Below are positions 35,061 to 46,435 of a DNA stretch of 64,000 nt, piece by piece. The stretch's first letter is position 1, and each line of letters begins with the position of its first letter. A program made the position numbers and the translations under genes. Source of the DNA: Piliocolobus tephrosceles (Eukaryota; Chordata; Mammalia; Primates; Cercopithecidae); NCBI RefSeq assembly GCF_002776525.5, contig NC_045439.1:122275226-122339225 (forward strand), written 5' to 3'. Below the pieces are notes generated by a model. That model was not told the DNA's origin and did not search any database. It worked only from the letters and a program-made list of their open reading frames with translations.

Positions 35061-37279
35061 AGGAGAGAAGCTCCTCCTGAAGCTGAATGAGGCTGAAGAA
35101 AAACTAGTAATTATGACCAGTCTCATTCAAAAGTCATGATCTATAACCTCAAGAAGTTCCTTAATGCCAGCTAGCAACTGAATTTCCAGTCTATTCTCAA
35201 TTTCATTCACCTAGTTAACACCAGGCAGTTCTTACTTTGCCACACCAGTACTGTCAGTCATAAAACTGACCATGCAAGCTGAAACTATGCAAAATGATCT
35301 TAATAATCAACAGGGAAAAAATTACAATTGTTCTGTGACCTTTAAAATCTTTTGTCAAAAAACTAAAACTCACTTACCATTGGTTATTAATGTATCGGGA
35401 ACAAAAAAATAAAACATTTATTTAGTACATTGTTACTTAAAACATTGGAATTTTAAAAGAATTAAGTGTTTTATTTCTTCATAAATTGAATTTCAAATAT
35501 CATGAATTAAAAATATAAATTCTTTTTGAAAGCTTGAAACTTAGGGTAAAAAAAATTTCCAAATATTTCCAAAGCAACAAAACAGTATTTATATATGCTT
35601 CAAATTCTGTCAGCACAAAACTCTCCCAATAGAAAGGGTCAAGCATACAATTTTTCCCATATACTTTCAAAACTTCTAAAAGACGCTGTTTTCCTTGGTC
35701 ACCACATTAACTATAAAAATGGACAATGACATTTTCCCTCTAAAATTACTAACAATATAATCCTCATTTCTAGAAAAAGCCTTTGTTCAACTAATGAATA
35801 AGCCCTCATTGAGATGCTAAATCATAGGATGCACTGTAGTTCCCCTGAAAAGGCCAAACAGCATATTCTTTCACAAAGAATGAGTCATGGGTGTAGAATA
35901 TTCAGCCTATTTAAAACAAAGATCAGCTTTAGATCTATTGCCTTTCTTCCAGTTCCTCTGCCAGTCTCTTGCTTTTGTTTTGCTGTTCAAGACACAAATA
36001 TAAATAGTACATATATTGTGATTCTACCTCAAGCAGGAAATAGCTCTAGTTAACTCTCAATCATCCACTCTTTCGAGGAGGAATATTTACAGTTCAGATT
36101 CTCTGTCGAACAGAACTAGCCATAAAATACTCACTTTTTGCATCCTCACTACTTCCAGCAGGGTGCCCCTCCGCCTTACGTGACTGGCAGCTCAGAAACT
36201 TAACTGCTAGGTCCAAGGCCCTGGCTATGAGATGACTCTCTAATAGTCAAAACTGGGTGGTAATCCCTCCAATAATATGCCATGAATCACCAAATCCAAT
36301 TTTTAAAAATCTACATTAATTGAATTTAAAATAGAATGACTTCTATAGAATAATACTATTTTCCATAAAAATTATTTTTGTTAATATCCAGAGTATCATG
36401 GGGTGGGGTCCTTATCCATGAAAATCGCCATTTATTCCGAAAGTTGCCAACATCAACAAGGATTCACTGATGGAGAGTAGAAGAAAGGCTTTTTTTTTTC
36501 TTTTGAGAAGAAATGAAAAGTTTGGAGACAGGAAAGAACTCCAAATGTTCTTCCTCCTAAGTCTAGTGGATGGGAGGTCCTTTCTCCCCAGTACCAATTC
36601 TCATGTCTTCCCAAACCCCATGTCTAATTTCTGTTTTGGGAGGGTAAGTGGGCATAAGAAAAGCACAGAGTGATTGTCCATAGAAAGAGGAGGAAGTTGA
36701 AGATGACCCCACTTTCCACATGCACTTACAACACTGATCTCTCTGGAAACAGAGATGAGGAGGAGGGCCAGGCATGTCACTCCCCACCCCATGGGTTTTA
36801 GAAAGAAAGGGTTAGTATTGGCAGCCAAAGGGATAATCGGAGTCAGGTCAACCAGACAAATGTTGCTTTATTATTCTGAGCAATTACAAATAGAATTACT
36901 CGACTCTAAAGTGTTTAAGCAAGAACCTTAGCCCTATTCATTATTGTATGGATAGTTTCTAAAAGTGTCTTGTACAGATTAGGCCCTCAAAAAATGTTGA
37001 TTAACAAATTAATCAGTTGTTAAAACTATAAAACTTATAACTGACACTTGGAATGAAAACTTGTAACATACCAACTTTAAGTGTCCATTATTTACAGGTA
37101 TTTGACTTGGGACTATAGAGTTATACACAGGGATAAATAGGTGACTCCAGGCCAAAGAACATGCGAATCTCTTTTCCTCTTTAGTTCCCAAGCTGTGACA
37201 ACTGAAAAGAAATTTTGTTGCAGCCAGAGTAATAGGGCTGACCCTTCTCCTGTGATCACAGATTCTCTCCTCTAGCAAT

Positions 37280-37530
37280 CAAAAGATCTTCAAGGTTCAA
37301 GTCAAATTCCACCTCCCCAGGGAAGTCTTCCTAAATCTCCCTAAAGCTCCCTCACTGAGGTAGTATGAGCTACCCCAAGGCTTTGATGACATTCTTGCTG
37401 TAGCATTTACCACATTTTGACTATTACTGAAAATTTCCCTGAAGGTTTTTAATCTTCAGGGGAAACTTTTAAATTCTCTTTCCTGTATATTCAGAAACCA
37501 ATAAATACGTGTTGAATTTAATTTTTCAGC
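37280..37530 (+). mobile_element. L2 LINE fragment
   Basis: GGTTCAAGTCAAATTCCACC, GGGAAGTCTTCCTAAATC and GTAGCATTTACCACATTTTG match the L2 3' region by memory. It is diverged and its limits are approximate. Confidence 0.6.
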
Positions 37531-38112
37531 CAGTATCTGGTTTCTATGCCTCTTTTCAAAGGTCATCCGGTAACCAAAGACCTGTAAACTGCTGGTTCCC
37601 TTAACCTCCTTTTAGCCTTCATTCCACCTACAATAAATATGAATTGCCTAACACTTTAAATTGTTTCTACAGCAAAGTATGTTCTAAATTCCTAACTACT
37701 TTACAGATTGACTATAACATACAGAACATTCAAAATTAAGACCTGTGTACACATAAATTTCCTAATCACATGTCAATGTTATTTTTAATTTTAATTTAAC
37801 ATGTCAATGTTATAATTAATTTGTTTGCATTAATTTATTAAGCAAACAAATAAGAAAAATTATTATATGCCAAACAACAGGTCTACAAAAATAAATGACA
37901 CAGAACATGCACTCTCAAGAGCTTTTAGTCTAGCTGAGGTGTCCAACATGTAAACAGGCATGGCATTTAAGTACCAACTTCCTAAGTGTTAAGGTCTCCC
38001 TGCAATCATTCACAGGTTATTAAACACAGGTTGAATTTAATTTATTCATCCAGTCAACAGCTGGTTTCCTTCCATGCCTCTCAAAGGTCAGTCATATGAC
38101 CAAGACCTATAA
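37510..38112 (+). repeat. Dispersed direct repeat, about 80 bp, two diverged copies
   Basis: Copies lie at about 37510-37589 and 38028-38112. Shared blocks in the same order are GTTGAATTTAATTT, CAGCCAGT/CATCCAGT, CTGGTTTC, ATGCCTCT, CAAAGGTCA and AAGACCT. Divergence is roughly a quarter. This is either an old local duplication or two copies of an unknown repeat. Confidence 0.75.
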
Positions 38113-38384
38113 CCTATTGGATTCAAAAGATAGGGAAGACTCATCAATACATAAACAGCAGTAAAGAGAGGATACCCAGAACTGTGAGGTCAGGAAAAAA
38201 TTCTAGGGGATTACACCTAAGTTGTATTATCAGCTTGGAGGAGACAGAATATATATGCTGCATATGCTACTAGGTTAAATTAACATTATTTGGGTATTTT
38301 GTTTGTCTTGTTTCCAAATGCCCCCTCTCTAGAGCTCAGGCAACAGAGCAAGACTTTTTGGTCCTCAGTAGTTATTTCATCCCC

Positions 38385-38435
38385 TTGCCTCTTCAAAATT
38401 TTTTTTTTTTTTTTTTTTTTGCCTCTTCAAAATTT
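38385..38435 (-). mobile_element. Tail-only retro-insertion (poly-A with target duplications)
   Basis: A T run (38402-38420) is bracketed by two perfect copies of GCCTCTTCAAAATTT (38387-38401 and 38421-38435), up to 17 bp if the preceding TT is counted. Nothing lies between the duplications except the T run. The structure fits LINE-1-driven insertion of just a poly-A tail on the minus strand. Confidence 0.8.
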
Positions 38436-40368
38436 ATCTTCTCTTTAATCGACCAATACTTGATGAGTTAATACAAAAAACCTTATAGTAATTTTGTCTG
38501 TAGTAACCCAACCCAACTGTCCCTTAACAGGCAAATGTATTAATAAATCACGGTATCCACACAACAGACTACTATTTATCAACAAAAAATTAACTTTTAA
38601 TACATACAACATTGATGAATTCCAAAATACTTACGCTGAGTTAAAGCCAGATTTTCTTAAAGAGTACGTAATGTATAATTGTGTTTATATAACATTTTAA
38701 AAAGTGCAAACTAACCTAGAGATCAGTGCAAGAGGGTAGCAGGGAGTAGAGAAGAATTATACTGAAAGCTTTTGGGGGTGATGGGCATGTTCACTATCTT
38801 AAATGCTATGATACTTTTATAGACATAAGCATATGTTGAAAGTTATCAAATTATATACTTTATATATAAGCAGCTTATTGCTATCAATTTTCCCTCAATT
38901 AAGCTGTTAAAAGAGTAATACTGACTAAAGAGATGTGACAATCAAAGGCAATGTGTAGACCTGGATTAAATCCTGTATTTAAAAAAAAAAAAATAGGAGA
39001 CATTTTTGTTAAGTAATTGGGGAAGTGTGTCCACAGCCTATACACTAAAGTATTACTAAGTCAATATTTAATTTATAGGTCTAAGAGTATAAATCTATGT
39101 AACCTTTTTAAAGAGATATCTGGCAATATATACCAAAATGCAAATGTCTAACAATGCTACTTCTAGGAAATTAATCTTAAGAAAATAACCATAAAAATAT
39201 TGAGGGAGAAAATATGTGCAAGAATGTTACCTGTTGCAATTTTTAACAGTCAAAAAGAGGAAACAATCTACATATCCATTAGTTGGCAGGTTGGTAAATA
39301 ATACATTTATCAAGGAAACAATAAAATTTTATGTAGCCATTTAAAGGAAAAATGTAGAGCTATGTTTATTGACACAGAAAGAGATCTAGGATATACTGTA
39401 CACGAAATTTAAAATGGCATGTGAGGTCTGAAGGGCTATTCACAAAAATGTTAATGGGGTGGACATATTTCATCTTAATTAATTTACATAAAAGAATACT
39501 TAATTTACTTAAGCAAAATACTTAATTTACATATAAGAATAGCCATTTTATATAGTCATTTGGTAATCAGCACAAAAATATTTTATTTTTACTTTTTATT
39601 TCTCTCAGCCATGATCAATCAAGATATTTCCACCTTTAAAGGAAAAGTAGTTTAGAACCATTAACTTTTAGAAGAGATAAGAGATATTAGCACCATGATC
39701 TAACACCCTCATTTTATACCCAAAGAAAACGAGACCAAGAAAAAGTACATTACCTGTATAAGGTTATAAAGCTATTTTAATGTATCACCTTGATTTTATT
39801 TCTAACTCTTTTCATACGTATGTCATGCCTCAGTTCTTTGACATATTACCTCCTGTGCCTTCTCCCTACCATGTACCATGACCACTAACTTGTATGGTCT
39901 TGAGCAAACAACTTAAAACCAAAAAACAGTTTTAACTAGTAGATCTACAAGCTTGCCTATAAAAAATGATTCTAAGAAGTCTCTAGAAGCTAAACCAATA
40001 AAATCCACATCTGTGAATTCCAGACTTATGTTCAAATACAAACACAAGATAGCAAGACTGCTTTATGGAGATTTTCTATCTAATCCCCCAATTTATAAAT
40101 CATGAACAGAATATAACATTTCTATAATAAACCAGATCTCACAATGTCTCTTTAGAAGCAGCTCTTTCCAGGGCCAGAGTCCTGGACCAATATCCTCAGG
40201 CACTCTTACAAGGTCACTGGTACAAACATCAATCTTTGAATTATGCTACAAGAGATGTGAAAGCCTGAGCTTTAGCTCCAAGTATCCCTAGGACATATAC
40301 GTACACATACTCCTAAATGCTATTTCTTCTAGTTTTTCTATAACTTATCACTCATAAGAGTTGAGCCT

Positions 40369-40480
40369 TGGCCAGGCATGGTGGCTCACACCTGTCACCT
40401 TAGCACTTTGGGAGGCCGCGGCAGGAGGATCACTTGAGCTCAAGAGCTCAACACAAGCCTGGCAACATAATGAGACCTCT
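40369..40480 (+). mobile_element. Free left Alu monomer or AluJ left arm
   Basis: It runs GGCCAGGCATGGTGGCTCAC to AATGAGACCTCTTTAAATATATA, only one arm, with a TA-rich end and no right arm. Confidence 0.85.
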
Positions 40481-41308
40481 TTAAATATATATACATATTG
40501 TTTCCAGTGAGCCTAAAATATAAATTTGCCTTTTCAGTAGTAAATATGGCTACTTCAAAATCAATACCAAAAATAACTCTCTTTTAAAAAATCCTTACTG
40601 TCACTGTCTCTATTGTCATTAAGTTCTTGCCTTTTAGCAGCCTTTAAACTCTCCTAACTCAGAATGTAACAGAAATAAAGCACTGGAGTAGAACCCAGAA
40701 GACATGGATCCATGTCATACTGCACAAGTTTTAGAACTCTAGGCTTCAGTTTCCATCATCTTTAGAGTGTTGAATTCTAGTGCATTTTACAATACTAAAA
40801 TTATAAAATTTCGTATTCAATTTATCTGTAAAACACTTCAAACACTACAAAATCATGATAAGATAGTTCTCAAAAGAAAAAAACAAAAATTTCAAATATA
40901 ATTTTACTTGTTAGGCTGACTTTCAAAGTTGCTTTACAACATAAAAGCTTTTTTTATTTTCAAATAATCAAGTATTTCTGATAGCCATTACAGTACACTG
41001 ACCTCCAAGGAGACAGTGCTGCGGCAACTGACCGCCAGATGAGCACTAGGTGACTCTGTGCTTCTCTGAGGAAAAATAACTAAACTTGGTAAAAGAAGAT
41101 CCTAAAAAGCCAAGAAGCAAAATGTCATCATCTGCATTCTAGAGCAAACTTTCAGGACGAGAACAAGCAGCACCACTCATGCTTCAGTTAACTTCTCAGA
41201 ATTTTCAAAAAGTGCTCAGAGAGGTGGAAAACCGTATCTGCTAAAGAGAAAAGAAAATCTGAAGACATGACAAAGGGGGACAAGGATGGCTATTAAAGAT
41301 AAATTTAT

Positions 41309-42323
41309 GGGGGCGGAGCAAGATGGCCGAATAGGAGCAGCTTCAGTCTCCAACTCCCAGCGCGAGCGACACAGAAGACCGGCGATTTCTGCATTTTCAA
41401 CTGAGGTACTGGGGTCATCTCACTCGGGAGTGCCGGACAATCGGTGCTGGTCAGCTGCTGCAGCCCAACCAGCGAGAGCTGAAGCAGGGCGAGGCATCGC
41501 CTCACCTGGGAAGCGCGAGGGGGAAGGGAGTCCCTTTTCCTAGCCAGGGGAACTGAGACACACAACACCTGGAAAATCGGGTAACTCCTACCCCAATACT
41601 GCGCTGTAACACCGGCACACCGGAGATTGTATCCCACACCTGGCCGGGAGGGTCCCACGCCCGCGGAGCCTCTCTCCTTGCTAACACAGCAGTCTGCGGC
41701 AATCTAACCACAAGGCAGCAGCGAGGCTGGGGGAGGGGCGCCCGCCATCGCTGAGGCTTAAGTAGGTAATTAAAGCCGCTGGGAAGCTGGAACTGGGTGG
41801 AGCTCACAGCAGCTCAAGGAAACCTGCCTGTCTCTGTAGACTGCGCCTCTGGGGACAGGGCTCAGCTAAAGGAGTAGAAGCCTGTGAAACGCGAACGACT
41901 CTGTCTGACAGCTTTGAAGAGAGCAGGGGATCTCCCAACACGGAGGTTGAGATCTGAGAAGGGGCAGTCTGCCTGCTCAAGTGAGTCACTGACCCCTGAG
42001 TAGCCTAACTGGGAGACATCCCCCACTAGGGGCAGTCTGACACCCCACACCTCACAGGGTGGAGTACACCCCTGAGAGGAAGCTTCCAAAGCAAGAATCA
42101 GACAGGTGCACTCGCTGTTCAGCAATATTCTATCTTCTGCAACTTCTGCTGCTGATACCCAGGCAAACAGGGTCTGGAGTGGACCTCAAGCAATCTCCAA
42201 CAGACCTATAGCTGAGGGTCCTGACAGTCAGAAGGAAACCTATCAAACAGGAAGGACACCTAAATCAAAACCCCATCAGTACGTCACCATCATCAAAGAC
42301 CAGTGACAGATAAAACCACAAAG
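41309..42323 (+). promoter_or_regulatory. LINE-1 5' UTR with internal promoter
   Basis: The first 20 bases contain CAAGATGGC (41319-41327), the YY1-binding sequence that positions transcription start in L1. It is GC-rich compared with the flank. A 117-codon open frame on the minus strand runs from 41658 to 41305, ending almost exactly at the L1/host junction. Whether it is an ORF0-like frame cannot be told by eye. Confidence 0.85.
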
Positions 42324-43340
42324 ATGGGGAAAAAGCAGGGCAGAAAAGCTGGAAATTCAAAAAATAAGAGCGCATCTCCTCCTGCAAAGGAGCACAGCCC
42401 ATCGCCAGCAACGGATCAAAGCTGGTCAGAGAATGATTTTGATGAGATGAGAGAAGAAGGCTTCAGTCCATCAAACCTCTCAGAGCTAAAGGAGGAATTA
42501 CGTACCCAGCGCAAAGAAACTAAAAATCTTGTAAAAAAAGTGGAAGAATTGACAGCTAGACTAATTAATGCAGAGAAGGTCATAAACGAAATGACAGAGA
42601 TGAAAACCATGTCACGAGAAATACGTGACAAATGCACAAGCTTCAGTAACCGACTCGATCAACTGGAAGAAAGAGTATCAGCGATTGAGGATCAAATGAA
42701 TGAAATGAAGCGAGAAGAGAAACCAAAAGAAAAAAGAAGAAAAAGAAATGAACAAAGCCTGCAAGAAGTATGGGATTATGTCAAAAGACCAAATCTACGT
42801 CTGATTGGGGTGCCTGAAAGTGAGGGGGAAAATGGAACCAAATTGGAAAACACTCTACAGGATATCATCCAGGAGAACTTCCCCAACCTAGCAGGGCAGG
42901 CCAACATTCAAATTCAGGAAATACAGAGAACGCCACAAAGATACTCCTCCAGAAGAGCAACTCCAAGACACATAATTGCCAGATTCACCAAAGTTGAAAT
43001 GAAGGAAAAAATCTTAAGGGCAGCCAGAGAGAAAGGTCGGGTTACCCACAAAGGGAAGCCCATCAGACTGACAGCAGATCTCTCGGCAGAAACTCTACAA
43101 GCCAGAAGAGAGTGGGGGCCAATATTCAACGTTCTTAAAGAAAAGAATTTTAAACCCAGAATTTCATATCCAGCCAAACTAAGTTTCATAAGTGAAGGAG
43201 AAATAAAATTCTTTACAGATAAGCAAATGCTTAGAGATTTTGTCACCACCAGGCCTGCCTTACAAGAGACCCTGAAGGAAGCCCTAAACATGGAAAGGAA
43301 CAACCGGTACCAGCCACTGCAAAAACATGCCAAAATGTAA
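42324..43340 (+). CDS. LINE-1 ORF1p, 338 codons, intact
   Basis: This is the RNA-binding chaperone of the L1 ribonucleoprotein. I choose the ATG at 42324 (MGKKQGRKAGNSK) because it gives exactly the 338-residue length of catarrhine ORF1p and matches its N-terminus; an in-frame ATG seven codons upstream (42303) exists but looks like 5' UTR. The order is a basic N-terminus, a coiled coil (roughly residues 50-150, e.g. LDQLEERVSAIEDQMNEMK), an RRM-like domain (about 157-252, VWDYVKRPNLRLIGVPE) and a C-terminal domain (WGPIFNVLKEKNF, ending NRYQPLQKHAKM). The coiled coil differs from the human form far more than the C-terminal half, as known for this family. There is no stop or frameshift. It is cytoplasmic and nucleic-acid binding by family knowledge. 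Confidence 0.95.
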   Translation: MGKKQGRKAGNSKNKSASPPAKEHSPSPATDQSWSENDFDEMREEGFSPSNLSELKEELRTQRKETKNLVKKVEELTARLINAEKVINEMTEMKTMSREIRDKCTSFSNRLDQLEERVSAIEDQMNEMKREEKPKEKRRKRNEQSLQEVWDYVKRPNLRLIGVPESEGENGTKLENTLQDIIQENFPNLAGQANIQIQEIQRTPQRYSSRRATPRHIIARFTKVEMKEKILRAAREKGRVTHKGKPIRLTADLSAETLQARREWGPIFNVLKEKNFKPRISYPAKLSFISEGEIKFFTDKQMLRDFVTTRPALQETLKEALNMERNNRYQPLQKHAKM

Positions 43341-43403
43341 AGACCATCGAGCCTAGGAAGAAACTGCATCAACTAATGAGCAAAATAACCAGTTAATATC
43401 ATA

Positions 43404-45196
43404 ATGGCAGGATCAAGATCACACATAACAATATTAACCTTAAATGTAAATGGACTAAATGCTCCAATTAAAAGACACAGACTGGCAAACTGGATAAAGA
43501 GTCAAGACCCATCAGTCTGCTGTCTTCAGGAGACCCATCTCACATGCAGAGACATACATAGGCTCAAAATAAAAGGATGGAGGAAGATCTACCAAGCAAA
43601 TGGAGAACAAAAAAAAGCAGGGGTTGCAATCCTAGTCTCTGATAAAACAGACTTTAAACCATCAAAGATCAAAAGAGACAAAGAAGGCCATTACATAATG
43701 GTAAAGGGATCAATCCAACAGGAAGAGCTAACTATCCTAAATATATATGCACCTAATACAGGAGCACCCAGATTCATAAAGCAAGTCCTTAGAGACTTAC
43801 AAAGAGACTTAGACTCCCATACAATAATAATGGGAGACTTCAACACTCCACTGTCAACATTAGACAGATCAACGAGACAGAAAGTTAACAAGGATATCCA
43901 GGAATTGAACTCATCTCTGCACCAAGCGGACCTAATAGACATCTATAGAACTCTCCACCCCAAGTCAACAGAATATACATTCTTCTCAGCACCACATCAC
44001 ACTTATTCCAAAATTGACCACATAATTGGAAGTAAAGCACTCCTCAGGAAATGTAAAAGAACAGAAATTATAACAAACTGTCTCTCTGACCACAGTGCAA
44101 TCAAACTAGAACTCAGGACTAAGAAATTCAATCAAAACCGCTCAACTACATGGAAACTGAACAACCTGCTCCTGAATGACTACTGGGTACATAACGAAAT
44201 GAAAGCAGAAATAAAGATGTTCTTTGAATCCAATGAGAACAAAGATACAACATACCAGAATCTCTGGGACACATTTAAAGCAGTATGTAGAGGGAAATTT
44301 ATAGCACTAAGTGCCCACAAGAGAAAGCAGGAAAGATCTAAAATTGACACTCTAACATCACAATTAAAAGAACTAGAGAGGCAAGAGCAAACACATTCAA
44401 AAGCTAGCAGAAGGCAAGAAATAACTAAGATCAGAGCAGAACTGAAGGAGATAGAGACACAAAAAACCCTCCAAAAAATCAATGAATCCAGGAGTTGGTT
44501 TTTTGAAAAGATCAACAAAATTGACAGACCGCTAGCAAGATTAATAAAGAAGAAAAGAGAGAGGAATCAAATAGACGCAATACAAAATGATAAAGGGGAT
44601 ATCACCACCGACCCCACAGAAATACAAACTACCATCAGAGAATACTATAAACACCTCTACGCAAATCAACTAGAAAATCTAGAAGAAATGGATAATTTCC
44701 TGGACGCGTACACTCTTCCAAGACTAAACCAGGAAGAAGTTGAATCCCTGAATAGACCAATAGCAGCCTCTGAAATTGAGGCAACAATTAATAGCCTGCC
44801 CACCAAAAAAAGCCCAGGACCAGATGGATTCACAGCTGAATTCTACCAGAGGTACAAGGAGGAGCTGGTACCATTCCTTCTGAAACTATTCCAATCAATA
44901 GAAAAAGAGGGAATCCTCCCTAACTCATTTTATGAGGCCAGCATCATCTTGATACCAAAGCCTGGCAGAGACACAACAAAAAAAGAGAATTTTAGACCAA
45001 TCTCCCTGATGAACATCGATGCAAAAATCCTCAATAAAATCCTGGCAAACCGGATTCAGCAGCACATCAAAAAGCTTATCCACCATGATCAAGTGGGCTT
45101 CATCCCTGGGATGCAAGGCTGGTTCAACATTCGCAAATCAATCAACGTAATCCAGCATATCAACAGAACCAAAGACAAGAACCACATGATTATCTC
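43404..45196 (+). CDS. LINE-1 ORF2p, endonuclease to mid reverse transcriptase, truncated by gap
   Basis: This is the endonuclease and reverse transcriptase that performs target-primed reverse transcription. About 597 of an expected 1275 codons are visible and open. The endonuclease domain retains its key residues: Asn14 (LTLNVNGLN), Glu43 (LQETHLT), Asp145 and Asn147 (MGDFNTPLS), and His230 (LSDHSAIKL). The RT domain begins near residue 498, and visible RT sequence includes the FRPISLMN and GFIPGMQGW motifs. Sequence stops after NHMII, before the FADD catalytic motif, because of the N run. RT catalysis and the C-terminal domain therefore cannot be assessed. The visible part lacks any disabling change. 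Confidence 0.95.
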
Positions 45197-45296
45197 NNNN
45201 NNNNNNNNNNNNNNNNNNNNNNNNNNNNNNNNNNNNNNNNNNNNNNNNNNNNNNNNNNNNNNNNNNNNNNNNNNNNNNNNNNNNNNNNNNNNNNNN
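45197..45296. other. Assembly gap (100 N)
   Basis: It is exactly 100 N, a common placeholder for unknown gap size. The L1 to the left needs at least about 2.0 kb more of ORF2 plus a 3' UTR and tail, and none of it appears on the right. The true gap is therefore larger than 100 bases and probably more than 2 kb, or the two sides are not neighbours. Confidence 0.99.
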
Positions 45297-45698
45297 TGAA
45301 ATGGGAACTGTAATAGGCAATGGGATTGTTCTTGTGTGGAGGTGGTAACATCTGCCTATCTTGAGGGACAAATCCCTCCATGATTGAGGGCTCTGCTCCT
45401 ATCCTTTTCAAGGGCTGCCTGCGACTGCAGAAGAGAATTCACCTGGGGTGGAATTTAAGTCTTGCATTTTGCAATAGCTGTCCTAGATTAATTGTTGAGT
45501 CATGCATCACTGACATAAGTCAGGAGTAGGCAGTGTGGGAGGGCTGGTGTGGGCTTAGGACAACTGCTAAGCAGAGAAAATAATGGTAAGAGTGTTAACA
45601 GTATTTATTGAGCACTTCGTTACTAAGTGTTGGCAAGTTTGAAGTGCTTTTTATAAATTTTATTGAATATTTTTCATCTGGTGAAATGGGTGTTTTAA

Positions 45699-46129
45699 TG
45701 TAGGGAGCCAGAGGCCTGAGGGTCGTGACCAACTCAGTATTCCACTGAAGGCTATATGATCAAACAGCAAACTGTTTATCATGAATGCAGAATGTGGGCC
45801 AACTCACTTCTGCACCTGCCGCCAGGAGGTTTGCTGAGGGCAATCACTCCCTGGTGCTGTGCTTCTTGAGGTTATCTACTGCAACATCTGGAGACTACTG
45901 TTCAAAGAATGCAGTCATGCAAGCCTGCACTAAGTCAAGCAGCTGACTGACAACCACCCCTTTCTCCCTACCTCCTTTACTCAATAAATATGAAGGGCTA
46001 TAGAAACTCAGGGCCCTTGTTCACTAGAAGCAAGGAGCCCCCTGACCCCTTCTTCCAAGTTTACTTTTTTGCCTTTGTCTTTATTCTTGTGTTAATCTTC
46101 TTTTGTTAAGTCCACCAAGGACTGTGGCA
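45699..46129 (+). mobile_element. Solo LTR, ERVK-like (class II), family not assigned
   Basis: The 431-bp unit begins TGTAGGGAGCC and ends GTGGCA, with a polyadenylation-type CTCAATAAATATG near 45980. Perfect 6-bp duplications TTTTAA lie at 45693-45698 and 46130-46135. TG...CA ends and a 6-bp duplication are typical of ERVK LTRs. No internal viral sequence is present. An Alu follows directly. Confidence 0.65.
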
Positions 46130-46144
46130 TTTTAAATTCTTTTT

Positions 46145-46435
46145 TCATTTTTTGAGACAGAGTTTTGCTCTGTCGCCAGGCTGGAGTGCAGTGGCACAAT
46201 TTTGGCCCACTGCAACCTCTGCCTCCCAGGTTCAAGTGATTCTCCTGCCTCAGTCTCCCAAGTAGCTGGGACTACAGGCACATACCACCTGACCCAGCTA
46301 AGTTTTGTATTTTTAGTGGAGATGGGGTTTCACCGTGTAGGCCAGGATAGTCTCGATCTCTTGACCTAGTGATATGCCCACCTCAGCCTCCCAAAGTGCT
46401 GGGATTACAGGCATGAGCCACTGCACCTGGTCAGG
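46145..46435 (-). mobile_element. AluS
   Basis: This is a minus-strand Alu with a short T tail interrupted as TTTTTTCATTTTTT. TTTTAAATTCT occurs just left (46130-46140) and again right of it (46438-46448), which is the target duplication. Confidence 0.92.

Larger units (their letters stand above)
33922..41308 (-). other. ADAM10: ADAM10 intron 4 (left part), mostly unique AT-rich DNA
   Basis: No coding exon is seen. It contains a TCATCAT/CATTCAT low-complexity run (34583-34652), inverted repeats (34711-35060), an L2 fragment (about 37280-37530), a dispersed 80-bp direct repeat (37510/38028), a tail-only insertion (38385-38435), possible MIR remains (39670-39785 and 40680-40790), a single-arm Alu (40369-40480) and the upstream flank of the young L1. 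I recognise nothing else in 35076-37280 or 38450-40368. Confidence 0.75.
41309..45196 (+). mobile_element. Young LINE-1 (L1PA-lineage), 5'-complete, cut by gap
   Basis: It starts GGGGGCGGAGCAAGATGGCC with a full 5' UTR (about 1015 bp), ORF1 (42324-43340), a 63-bp spacer and ORF2 (43404 on). All frames are open up to the N run. The bases just before it (AAAGATAAATTTAT after TT at 41295-41308) are the expected left target duplication after a TT/AAA endonuclease site; the right copy is missing because the rest of the element is not present. It is opposite in orientation to ADAM10. Confidence 0.93.

Noticed and set aside
43691..45116. Minus-strand open frames under the young L1 ORF2
   Set aside because: They are antisense shadows of ORF2; the plus-strand frame carries the endonuclease residues.
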